Source of the DNA: Onchocerca volvulus
Taxonomy: Eukaryota > Nematoda > Chromadorea > Rhabditida > Onchocercidae
Reading direction: 5' to 3'
DNA: 64,000 nt
Assembly (NCBI GenBank): GCA_000499405.2
Contig: HG738140.1
Span: 5,570,701-5,634,700, forward strand
Part shown: in pieces, positions 41,034 through 53,237 of the stretch
Numbering within the stretch: position 1 is the first letter of the stretch
Layout of the letters: each line of letters begins with the position of its first letter
Notes under the pieces: model-generated
The model's database searches: none
Told to the model about the DNA's origin: nothing
The model's input: only the letters and a program-made list of their open reading frames with translations
Made by a program: the position numbers and the translations under genes

Positions 41034-44000
41034 TCATCTTTTTGGAGTAGTCCGACCACGACTTTTCACTGATTTACCACTACTACGTTTTTGCCGCACA
41101 TTGACATGTCGCCGTTGAATGGGCTGTTCCACATTATATGCATGATTCAAATTCACAAGATTTGAAATAGATTTATCACAAAAAATACAACCTTTATACG
41201 TGGTTCTCTCCTCTGGTAAAGGTGATTTATCCTATAAATAACTTGGATATAAAAGATTTCTGAAGCTATTTCATAACAGAAACAGAAGACATTTTTTTAA
41301 ATGGTTTTTATTATAAAATCTATGATTGGACAAAAAAATTAATCTTTCTTCCAAAATAAACAATCAAAAATTTTGGATTAGAGTTTTTTACATATATATT
41401 TAAAAAAAAAAAAAAAATGAATTCAAATTTCTTTTTTCTCGATTTGGATTTACGAAAAATTTCAACAACTTAACAATAAATTAAACATAAAATTACCTTA
41501 TATTCAGCAAAAAACAACTGTGCACCACAATCTTCACATTGCTTGGTAAGAACTTTAACGCGGAGAGCACCTTCAAAAATGGTTACAACAGCAGAGCATC
41601 TATTGCAAGAAATACGCCATTTTGGTGCAGATTGCGGATCCAATACCAATACTCCATGACCAGCATCACACTGACGTGGACATTGTATCACTCCCAGTGT
41701 TCTAGAAATCAGAAATTGCGTAATTAAGAGTTCTTGCTTTATCAGTTAACTTTTAGAATTTTTTACTTTTACATGAGATTTAAGCCTGAAGTTGCAGTAA
41801 ATGTAATATCATCTTCTTCTTATTAGGTATAATGTAACTAACAGATAACTATTTTGCAACTTACAAGAATGAATGAGGACACACAGGATTAAAACATTCG
41901 TGGCATCCTGAACCTTTTCTCATTCCCTCAAATGGCGGATTGTTATAACAATAAGGACAAAGTGCATATGACATCGACAATTTTCCTGTAAATACAACAA
42001 CTATTATCTAAGCGAATATGTCTTTTTTGCTATTTCTAACATTTGCCTTTTTTTTCATCGACTTCTATACGTTAACTTTTTTCTCAGTAATTAAACATGA
42101 ATTATTATCCAAATGTTTAGATTTTTTTTAAGGTTCTACTAAATAAGTGGAAAAAAAAAAGTGTCATTAAGTTTAAGTTTTCTTTTTGTTTTTTACCTTT
42201 ATTTTCATTTTCATTTTTTTCATTCTTCTTTTATTTCATTTTTTGGGAATAATGTGTCATTTTTAAAATCAGCTATTTAGAAAATTCGTTAAAGTTCCTA
42301 AAAAAAAAAACAAAAAAAAAAAAAGTAATTTACCTCCAGGACCTTGCCAGTAAATCAAATCAAATTCATCCAAAGGGCATTTATTTTCACCATGAAGCCT
42401 CAATAGACCATCTTTGGCAGAAGGCAATGAATAAGTATCCTAAAAGTGAATAAAAAATAACACTATTTCTTCCATCAAATCCCACTGATATTAATTATCA
42501 TTTTCACTTAATTACCTGACAACTCGAGCAATGTAAACGTTGTGGTTTGGAAGCAACAAGTTTCATGAAACGTCGACATTTTCCACATCTGCTGAATGGT
42601 TTTCCCGAAGCAGCAAGTGATGTGAACGAATCTGAACAAATATGTAAAAAATTTTGATTTTTTCCCAGAATTCTGCAGCTTGAATTAAGAATATAGAAGA
42701 AAGAACGATTCATTCAATATCACTTTTTTTTACTACTTTTTAATATAAATACGTTGGACTAGCAATTTTTTATTCATTGCTATTTGCAAATGATGAAAAA
42801 TTCTTTTTACCTTCAAAAAGAGAGTCCACAAGACCAATATTTTCTACAAAGTAAATAAATTTAAGGCGGAAATTTTCAAGCACATGATCCTTGACCTGTA
42901 AATAAATAAGATTAGCAACAAGACTCCATTAATTATTCTGCTTTAAGATTGATTAGCTGTAACACTGAATCTAATAAAATGCAAAACAGCATATCCTTGA
43001 TTTCAGTATATTTTGGGGGTATTTTCAAGTTTCAAGAGAAGTTTTTAGGGTGAACTTTCTTTAAATAAAACAACAGGAAAATTATCATTATTTTTTAAAT
43101 CATTAAAATAATAGTTAATAGTGAATGATTAAATCGTTTTATTGCAAAGATTTTATAAATCATAAAGACTGATATTTTAGATAGGCGGAATTCTGTCGAC
43201 AAGTAATATTTTGTAAGATTAAACTAGATATGATACTTCTCTCGATCTTTATACGCTACGAACGGCTCTTTCGACCTTCTGAACTTCCCTCTGATTCCAA
43301 AATGATGATACTAAAAAATATTTACTTACAGAACGAAAATCGGCATATCCCTTAGCAATGAGATTTAATTGATTTTCAACTTCAGATCGCATAGTAGGTA
43401 ATACCAATTCCGAATCTATTTTCCAATAGCCATGCACAAGTGCAATGCCTAATTTTGTTGGTATTAGACGCCTTTTAGATTCAACCTAAAGATCTACAAA
43501 TAATTTGAAATTTAAACTAGGAAAAAAAATAAAATTATTCAATACATATTGAATTGATGTATAAAAAGTATAAAGTCGTATTTTAAACTGAGAAAACTAA
43601 CAGTAACATAATTCCGCTGACAAATATTATTAATATGAACGGGAATAGAAGCATCCGTTCCGATGCCATGTTTTTCCATTAATGAGATCAATTCTGATTC
43701 AGTAAGATAATCAGGTGGAGTCGTCGCGTACTCGCATATTACTCCATCTCTTAAATTATCCTGTTTGGAAAAAATTATTATAAAATGAATGAAAACTGAC
43801 ATGCTGAATTTTAATTCCATCTGCAATCCACAATATTACACAATTTTTATTTTTCCTTAAAAGTATGAAAAGTTTATTTCCTTATTTTGTGGTGGTTATT
43901 TGTACTATCCCCGCAAATCAATCAAAAAAAGTTCAACTATTCCATCAATATCCAGAACCTGAATAGTCAATATTAAAATTAAAACTTACTTTAAACTGAC

Positions 44001-47000
44001 TTTTGCGCCTTTGACTATATTATAATTTTGTGCGTCTTCGTCAATTTTCTGCCAGACCATAATTTCCGTGTAACCCAAATTGATAAGACTTTTACTTTTT
44101 GCAACAAATATTTCATTTGCAACATCGATTCTTAAAAAATTACAACTGCTTATGAATCTTTAAAACAGCAGTGAAATCCGAAAAACAGATTAAGAGAAGA
44201 AGAGCAAAAATGCAAAAATTAAACGAAACTGTGGATGTAAATTATAAAATGTCTTACTTTACAGTAGTGACAAGATATACACAAGGCTTCATTAGTGTTG
44301 CAATGAAATGTTGTGTGACATACTCGTATACTTTCAAAGCGTCTAAACAAATTCGGTAATTTATAAAGAAATTTTAATATGGCCTAATCTAATGAATTGG
44401 ACATTCTTGAATGGCTTTATTTTTCATAAACACTGCTGAATCTGCAAACTCCTTGAAGATATTTATAAATTTAACAATTTTAATAAAAAACAAAAGAAGT
44501 CAACCTCCAGTGAGTGAACCATCATTGCAACGCAAAGGTGTTATCGGTGGATGGTCACCTTTATCTTCACCATTACGAGGCTTTGTTATTCCTTCTGCTA
44601 ATAACTAAAAGAATCAATTAATTTAAAGAAAATTAAATTAAAGAATCAATTAATTAATACTGTAAAACTACGATGCAAAGTATACCGAAAAATATCTTTA
44701 TTCCCACAATCAAGTAAAGTAAAATAACCTTTTTTACAACATCATTCCAGCGGTTATCGTTTTGCTGATGTCGCAAGGCTTCTAAAAAATCAAAATTTGA
44801 AGGATATGCTGTTGTTTCCGTTCGTGGATAACTTATAAAACCCTGAAAAATAAAGCTCTTAAAATAAACGACAACACCATAACAATCATAATGTTACCGA
44901 CTATTTCTGAACGATAGAAATAATAAAATTAGTAGCATTTGGAAAAGTGAAAAATTTTTTATTCATATCATAATTCATTCACTCGCTATTTCCAATATGA
45001 ATAAGATCAACCCCTCATTCTTGTAATTCTCTCCGTCAATTTAAAAAAAAAAAAGAAATCTTCAGAAAATCTAGGAAGAGCGCTACCAATCCTAAAAATT
45101 CTTCACAAAAATTGGAAGTGAATTCATTCTCCTTTAATTAAATTTAGGCATGCATAAAAACTGCCAAAGTAAAGATTATTAAAGAAAAAAAAGTACGTAC
45201 CCTAGTGTAAAGATATTCTGCAGTACTCATAGTCTGTGCTGGACTAAGACCTAAGCCACTACTAGCAATTCTCAATAATTCAACAGTGTTGAGAGCTTGT
45301 GGACGCTCTTTCCGGAATTCGGAACTGTTTACATCAACAACAACACCTTGGTTCTGCTTCTGAAAAATCCACGAAAAGCATATAAATCATGATGTGGGGC
45401 TTGATAAGTCCTGAATAGTATAATGACAATACAAAATCTACACTTAGATTAGCTAAATAAGCAACAAATTACAAATTTCAAAGAAATAAAAATGAACGAA
45501 CTTTGATACGATCCAAGAACAATTGGCAGACATCTTTATCAAATATACGACCTCTGGCATGAGTTGGTTTTAATTTTTCACCTGCTGAAGTTTCGAAGAC
45601 TGTCTAAAACTTTTCCATATATCAAAAATATGTAAGCCATCCAAACTGAACACAACTTGCAATCAAATCTTAAAAAATATGAATTCTAAAAAGTAAACTT
45701 GGAAAAAGATACCTCTAAAACCCAATATGGTTCTGGTTTAAATTGTGTAATCAAATCATGGCGAGTCACACAAAATCCCAATGTTGGTGTCTGACATGGA
45801 CCAAATGATATAGTTGTGCTATCGAGGTCGCCATATTTACCCTGAGATATATAAAAAATGTCCGAAAAATTGCCAGTTCGTATTTCCCAAGGAGTAATCT
45901 AATAAATTAAGAAGATATACAGAGATTTATTTGTATCATCAAGGAAACTTATCAAGTCTTCCGAAACACAGAAATTAAGAGATTGTTAATGATCCTTTAA
46001 TATATTAATGAATTGACCGAAAAATTGGGATGATCAAACATATTATATAATGACTGCCTGAAAATATCGCGTTTGGAAGCGCGTAAAAGCACAACCAATC
46101 CTCAAATCTAGCTCTTGACGAGCATCAACAGATAAGCTTTCATTGATATTAGGACGACTAAGATTCCGCATCGCTGATTTGATATCTTTTACAGTGATAG
46201 CTGAGAAATGCGCTCTGAAAACAGTCTGCTTTGATTTCAGAGAAGTCATTCACCTGATAATATCAGCCAGAAAACAACTAGAAAACAATCAAGAAATATA
46301 AACATTCAGTAAAGTCTTCTATTTTTAATGAAAGTAGAAAAACATACCTATAAATATTTCCCATAATATCGCCTGTTCTTGGCTTTTTCATTGAATCTTT
46401 AACTGCTTCAATAACCTGTCAAGTCAACAATTAATAAAGCCCTGTATTATTTTAGTTTCAAAGATAGCGCTAAACTGATTAGCAAGAAAAACATAGCTTT
46501 TTTTTACGAAAGAAAAACATTTTTCTATGAGAACTAATACACAGATCCTCAACAGAGAAGACATTCTATGAGAACTAAAATACAGGTCCTCAACTGCGAA
46601 GACATCTTTCATTCGCCTCGGTAATTTCATTTGAAATGGCTGATTAAAAAATATGAACATAATGTAATTTCGATAGTCTGGAAAAATCTTAAATATTATA
46701 AAGCTAATCGAAATACTCAATTCCTGGAAAGCTATGAAAAAAAAGAACCAACTTCAAAGCAAATATTTTCCCCTTCTTTATCACAATCCAACCATAAGAC
46801 CAGAAAATCACAGCCTTTTGCTTCCGAAGAGAGATACTGCAAAAGTCTTTTTGCTAAAAGGAAAAGAACATCATCAACTTGTATTTTTAAAATAAAGACA
46901 ATTCTTATAGTCATATTTCTTAATTAAAAATTAAGAGAAATATCTTCAAAAATTGATGCCTGTTAAAATAAAAAACGATTTAAAGAAACAAAAAAACTTG

Positions 47001-47902
47001 ATTTTGATGTATTTTAGAATCCCTTTTCTCGCCTTCCTTCAGTATCTTTTTATCCACTCACTTCAGTAGAGTTCGATATTTCGATATAGTTCGATAGAAA
47101 ATATTTCTCGAAAAATACTTTGAATGACAACAGCTAACGACATAAACAATTAGCAAATATATTTGAGAAAACTATATAACCTCATTCATTCGCATTTTTG
47201 GATTTGCTTCTTTTTTGATGGTTGGAGATGAAAACAATTGAACTGGATCGACTTTGTCCCAATTATTCATTTTTGGTGGAAAATCCAGGGACATTACGTG
47301 ACCACAAGTACTTGTTACCTGAAACACAATTTGCATACTAACTTTAATTTCAATTACGAGAAGAACTAGAAGTTAATATTGTCTTCTTATAATGTAATAA
47401 AATAAAATAAGAGAGGAACTCACTATATGAATAATAATTGATAAAGATGAAAATATTTATATATTATATGATTAATTAATAATTCTTAACTTCAACTAAT
47501 GTTTTTCATAATTTCTTCACCTTGAAAAATGCTGATTGTCCTTGGAACTGCCCACAGTATTCGGAAACTGAGCAAACATTATTCCAACCTTTAAAAATAA
47601 GGAAAAATATTTAGACTTTAAATAAGGAAAGATGAGAAAAGAAAAGAACAACAAATAACAATTGGAAATGATTAAAAAAAAGAAAACACAGGTGCGAATT
47701 TTTTAATTGTATTAAAACAGGTTAGAAATGAAAATGACTGAAAATTTATAAGCAGGGAAATAGAAATAAGAAATGAAAAGCAAAAAAGATAAATGGGATT
47801 TTCACCTTTTCTTTTTTCAACTTTCCCATCAGCAAGGATTTTTGCAATGGCTTCAGCAAGCATCGGTTTTTCGGCCACCATTATAATCTTCAACGAAGCC
47901 AT
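41034..47902 (-). CDS. top3b: DNA/RNA topoisomerase 3-beta (type IA)
   Basis: Type IA topoisomerase that passes single strands of DNA, and in animals RNA, usually with TDRD3. Twenty-one exons: 47806-47902, 47521-47588, 47181-47318, 46753-46836, 46348-46415, 46058-46214, 45713-45841, 45502-45603, 45201-45359, 44729-44842, 44505-44604, 44258-44342, 44001-44130, 43602-43760, 43330-43485, 42811-42895, 42516-42631, 42334-42439, 41865-41985, 41497-41701, 41034-41231. They give 858 residues (human 862). The Toprim domain has VAEKP (Glu11) and WLDCDKEGE (Asp118/Asp120). The catalytic Tyr339 lies in [11 protein letters not shown]. Four-Cys zinc motifs fill the C-terminal third (CGKC...CSSC, CPYC...CHEC, CNRC...CEDC, CIFC). 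The tail is basic but lacks RGG repeats. The ATG is chosen at [13 protein letters not shown]. Intron 6 looks like a GC-AG intron. Confidence 0.96.
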
Positions 47903-48635
47903 ACCCACCTCTATCCCTTTCCACCTCCGCCAACTCTCCTGCTTGTATATATTGCACGATTAGCATTTTCTTAACAGTTACAACTATTCCATTTTTTGGT
48001 CAACTATTGGAATTTCACTGATACATTACAAATAGTGCATGCAACAAAATTTCTAATATATTTCAACTTACGAACCAGTTCTCGGAACCTTTATTAATTC
48101 ATTAACGAATAACCATCTGTTCGCTCTATTGTAGCAGATGTAAAAGACATGGTCACCACCAATAAAACTTAAAGATGATCCATGACACGATATATGATGA
48201 TTTTTAAAATGCTTTAGCGATCAAGCGCTCGTTATGCACCCAATATTTTAGAAAACAAAAATTCATTATCACCAAAAACAACTACAACTGTAAACAGTAA
48301 CAAATTAGGACAAAATAGTATGCTTAATGCAATATGTAAAATAAATAATGATATTTCAAAAGAAAATATGTGATGAACCAATTTACTTAAAAACTTCATA
48401 TACAAGTCCCTGTTTTACATCAATGATTGCAATAAAACTCCGAACTCGAAATATTTTTCTATGAATCTGTGATTAAAACAAAACATTATTTGAAAACAGT
48501 ACAGATAAATATATCAAGCTAATCAGTACCACATAAAAAAAATGAGAATTTCTAAAAACAATGACCTTTAAGTATTCAACAATAAGTGTAAAAATAATTA
48601 CATAAAAAAGTAAACAACAATATTAAGATCTAATT
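47903..48635. other. Gap between pus10 and top3b
   Basis: This 733-bp gap separates two minus-strand genes. It must hold the pus10 3' UTR and the top3b 5' region. On the plus strand a 51-codon open frame (48218-48373) follows an AAATGCTTTAG acceptor-like site. It is Asn/Ser/Thr-rich and unlike anything I know. No other feature is evident. Confidence 0.45.
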
Positions 48636-51600
48636 TTACTTTGGTGGCCATTCCATATCAACGCCCTCAACATCCAATTCAAGTATGTCAATTTCACCGC
48701 ATTCAACATCCAATAAATCTGCCAGTGATGGTCGAGTTCGACCAAAATCACCATGCACAAATTCTTTTACATAAGTTCCCGCTTGCGTCTCCATTCTAAA
48801 ACAATGAAATTACCATTCGGAACTTTTAAAAGAGCTTTTAAGAATTCCCTGTTTGGGAGCCAAATAATTTAATCTACAAAAAAAAAAAAAGAAAAAAAAG
48901 CTTAAAAAATCTTTTTCCTTTTACAGAAATTATTACTGCGTCAACTATGGCAATTTTATCAAAAATCTAATTAATAAGATACAGGGTTGTTGCAGTAAAT
49001 CAAAATCAAAAATCCAATTCCGAAAATCTGTTGTTTTCAATTAACATTATGTTCCAAAAGACAACTGGAAGTATGGAAATGTTTTATGATGATGTAAACA
49101 AGAAACTAGAACTACACCAAATTACGTGAAATAAAGTTTTTCTTGACAAATCAAAAATGAAAGTTCTTTTCCCAGAGAAAGTACACCATTACTAGTTACA
49201 GCTTGATACACACTGAGCAAAGCTGTACTTCGATTTTTTTAAATATAAGAATTGAAAATACAATTTAGACTAAATAAAGCAAGCATACTTCATGTTACCT
49301 GACTAGGAAATGATGATCATCCAATTTTAGTGCTGCTATGGAAAATATCGTTCTTCGTCTTTCAAGCAAAGGACGACGTTTCAGTACCCGTACAGGAGTT
49401 TTTTGAATCACTTCAATCGGTGCTTTATGACGAAGTTCATTTAACACAAGTTCATCAAGTTTCCGCGTACTATAGCAGTAACCGGTATATAATTTTCGCT
49501 TTTCTAGAACAAGAAAAAACTATTATTAAAGTGATTACAGAAATTTATACTACATATTTCTTCAACTTTCCTATTTTTTTCAAACATCATCGACATATAA
49601 AAAATGTTAAAATGGCTTACCATCCTGACTTATTTTTATCAAAGATGCCTGGTCAGACGTGATCTGTTTCAAACCAGGAAGAACTTTCACATCAAGATTT
49701 TTGTTAATATCATCCTCCAAACGTTTTAATGTAGTCTTTAAGTTATGCCCTTGGAATGAAGAAATTTTCTTGGGATTGATTAGCTGAAAAGAATCAGATT
49801 AGTATATTTACACTCCATTTTATTTCAGAATTTTTGGGGAAAAAGAAAAATTACTTGCAACACAAATGGCCTTCCGGTACCAAGCATTCGTACATCAATA
49901 TCTTCTCGTCCTGAAGCTACAAAACGTGTAATATCGCATCCAGTTTCCTTGATAAAAGGTGCTCCGATTTTCTCCGATACCTCAAAAAATCACTAAGTCT
50001 TACATCCAAATACACAGAATTATTAGAATCTTTTTAATTTATGCATAAACTTACTGATTGTCCAGTAATTCTCGGTATATCGGTTGAAGCAGACCATGGA
50101 CTTTGCGACATATTTCTGGAAAATTTGCAGTAACGTCCGGCTATGAACAGTGGATTACGTTCAAATGAGACTGTATAAATACATGATGCTGATGGTGACG
50201 CCATCTTGTAAATCCTGCAATCCTTCCTTGATATAATTCTTTCTTTTCAAAAAATTAGCAAATAAACAGTGCAAAGCATAATCACAGTCATGATTTTCAA
50301 ACTAAAAAAAATGTTGAAAAGGATAACGCTGATAAGAATATAGAACACTTGTACTATTTATATTTTAACTTATATTTTAACCCAAGGTTCGGTTTATTCC
50401 ACAGTGTACCAATTCTGCTTACCAAAAATGGCTCACTTGGAGCATATTTTCAATACCTACGCTTTATTTAAACAAGCAAGACATCTATGCTTTATGTTCA
50501 TTGAAAGTTTGAAAATAAGTTGTAGACACTTCGTTCCACAATTCCTCTAGCTATTCGGTTCACCGAATACAACTGCTTCATTATCTACTCTAACTATTCT
50601 GGCAGAAACTTGAGAAGGGAACAATACAGGATATTCGATTAATCTTAAAAAAGTATGAAATATGCCAAGATAAATGCAATTTTCGAATTCAAATGTATAA
50701 ACCTACATATGTTTTTCCCATGAGTTTGGATAAAGCGTGAGTATTATCACACAACATTTAGTTCAAGCATATTATTACATATTAAATTATATAAAATCTG
50801 CTTCGAATGGTTATTAGTCAGTTTTTATTATTGCTTTGGATTAAAAAAAATAAAGTTAGGGAAAGTTAAAATTTGAAAACTATGAAGTGAAAGAGTTTTG
50901 CACAACCTCCTAAAATCTTTAAAAATCTACATTGAACAAAATATTCTTCATAACTTAAAAAAATAATCAAAAATTATACAATGCATATTCTCGATTCAGT
51001 TTGTGTGTCAGACTTGCAATTCGTACTTTTGTATACATTGACAAGACTGTATCGGCCACACTCGTATATCTTAATCTTTTTCGCGATACTTGGAAATCAC
51101 TGGGGAATTCTTTCATCAAATAATCAATATCATTCTTGTTGAATTCGTCATTCACAAATGTGAGAGTAAGAATTAAATCCGAATTCAATGAAGGTGATAA
51201 ACCCGTAGCCTGCAATGAGAAAACAGATACAGAAATCTATATAATAAAATAATGGAAACTTATCTGTACTATAGTTCTAATGGACTAATGAACATATAGT
51301 TCTTGTATTTAATTTTTTTTAATAGATATTAATAAAACAAAGAATATATTCTGGAAAAGAGTACTAAACAAATGATATCAACAATTCAAGATACTTCAAA
51401 AGTTCATTTAAGAAACTCCACGAACATTCCGAATTTTTTCCAAATAAGCGTTGACGATGCGTAATTTAAAAGGAACCATAGAAAGGGTACCATCTGATGA
51501 TGGAATCTGATAAGCGATTTCATATAGCGCTTCCCGAAGAATCGCTGTAACAGGCATGTTGATTGCAAGTAGGAATGATCTCGAATCATAGCCACTGCTT

Positions 51601-52048
51601 GCATATATTTTTTTTACCTGGAAAACTAATTAAAGCAAAACTGTTAAAAACACTTAATTAGTAGTTCAAAGAAATTTTCAAATTTATCAGGCAATTCTTT
51701 AAAAATTCCAAAATCTTTGTATTCAAAAGCTTTTGAAAACTGTAAAATGTGATGAGAACCTCGTTACGGCAATCGAATAGATCTTTAACAGGTTCAGAAT
51801 TTAATTTAAAGTTTCAATTCATAGTTAAATTTAGAAGATCAGTATTTAAAAAGACAATATTTAAAGGGAAATTTTACCTCAGCTACCACTTCATCAACAA
51901 ACTTTTCATCCAATACACCAAAACAAAGTGCACAATTGAACGGCTCTTTTACATTTTCGATTTCGTTTGGTCCTCTCAGCTGTCGAGTACAGATGGTACA
52001 GAGAGGAATATGACCATATTCCTCATCTGACCTTGCATCGAATCCCAT
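48636..52048 (-). CDS. pus10: tRNA pseudouridine synthase PUS10
   Basis: Makes pseudouridine 54/55 in the T-arm of some tRNAs. Exons: 51878-52048, 51426-51617, 51027-51209, 50055-50204, 49855-49980, 49621-49783, 49299-49503, 48636-48795; about 449 residues, shorter than the human 529. The N-terminal zinc-binding pairs CTIC and CALC are at 17-20 and 39-42. FIAGRYCKFSRNMSQSPW matches the PUS10 core. SGREDIDVRMLGTGRPF (from residue 255) is the catalytic loop holding the active-site Asp. TPVRVLKRRPL and QAGTYVKEFVHGDFGRTRPS finish the fold, and LELDVEGVDMEWPPK is the family's C terminus. The junction between the exons at 51027 and 50204 is uncertain: the phase-correct acceptor TTTACAAG|ATG is weak, and a short exon may be missing. 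The end of exon 2 could also be 51417. The first exon follows a pyrimidine-poor CTGCAG site. Confidence 0.92.
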
Positions 52049-52054
52049 CCCTGC

Positions 52055-52170
52055 AGGTTCAATGGTCAATGACCGGTGGGTCAGTGATTAACGACCAGCG
52101 GACCAATGGTCAATGATCAATAGCTCAGCGGGTCAACGGCCGATAGGTCAGTAGTCCGCACCTATAAATA
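52055..52170. promoter_or_regulatory. GGTCA-rich array with a TATA box at the 5' edge of pus10
   Basis: Less AT-rich DNA directly upstream of the pus10 start has GGTCA at 52064, 52079, 52108, 52131 and 52146 (the last as AGGTCA), plus TGACC or CGACC in the other orientation. CCTATAAATA follows at 52161-52170, oriented for plus-strand transcription. GGTCA is the nuclear-receptor half-site core, but the array also looks like a degenerate satellite. Regulatory function is inferred only. Confidence 0.4.
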
Positions 52171-53237
52171 CCCAACCACAGATATCTATCAACAATCGCA
52201 TTCAATTTTTCAAATTTGAATCTGGCGAACGTAGAACAAAGACCGAAACATTAAACACTACTTCTTTCGCATCATGAGAATAGTACTATATGAGAGATGA
52301 TGTTATACTGAGAGAAAGTAGGGAAGAATAGATGTGCAAGATTGTATATTGGCAGAAAATATGTAAAGTTGGAAATATAGACATTCTAGTGAACGCAGAG
52401 ATTAAGAAAAAATGGATAGAAAAATCATGTAGAGACGGCTGATAATAAAAAATATACAACAAATAACCGTTATAATCATATGAAATGGAACCAATAGAGA
52501 TGTGAAACAAAACAATGCCTCTGTGACTTACTTGGCATCACTAATCCATACTATTTCCATATTCTCTCGAATTCTGCTAATTTTTGGTGTTATGTAGAGA
52601 ATTTTAGAAAAATGAGATTATAAGGAAGTTTTGCAAACTTGGAAATAGAATAGCAGCATGAAATTAGCATAATTAAGCGGATATATAAAGAGATGTCAAT
52701 ATTACTTTCGTAGATTTTGTATTAGTAATAGCAATCTTAGCCGATCGATCGCTTAACTGTATACGTATTTTGATGGTTTGTTAAGAAGGGAAGAATAACG
52801 GATGTGTTTGCAGAAGAAAAAGGTGAATTTATATTCTTTGAGGAACAATTAATCAAATTTATTGAATAAAGCTGTCACTTGATGAGGCTTATTTTAAAAA
52901 ATCAACTCGATCAGGCTCTTTTTTAAACGATTTATTGTTTGGCTCTGTTTTTGATGATGAAGCTATGGCAAATTAAAGTAATAAAATTAAAACAGAGCTA
53001 GCATGATGAAAGATTAAATGAAAATTGAATTTGAACAAAAAAAAAAAAAGAGGAAAAACTTCAAAAAAATTTTTTTTTAATAATTTGTTGTTTGTAATAT
53101 TTTGCACACTTTTCGAGAAAGAAATAGAGGAAGAAAAATAGAAATTTTATAAATTTAAAATTTAGAAATAGAAGTTTTTAAAAGAAAAAAAATTTAGAGA
53201 AATTTAATTTTGATATGTAGAAAATGACCAATTTTAG
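52171..53237. other. Intergenic region upstream of the Lys-rich repeat gene
   Basis: Mostly featureless. At about 52886-52975 one plus-strand frame reads SGSFLNDLLFGSVFDDEAMA before a stop. It resembles the NDDLFGK unit of the downstream gene and may be an early exon or a decayed copy. I could not place splice sites around it. Confidence 0.35.

Noticed and set aside
50560..50680. Minus-strand frame with EYPVLFPSQVSARI as a missing PUS10 exon
   Set aside because: The only acceptor (TTTTTTAAG) puts it in the wrong phase for both possible upstream donors. It remains possible only if the preceding exon is mis-ended.
52845..52975. NDLLFGSVFDDEAMA frame as a definite first exon of the Lys-rich gene
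   Set aside because: It resembles the repeat unit, but I found no usable donor before its stop codon, so it is only mentioned as a possible decayed copy.
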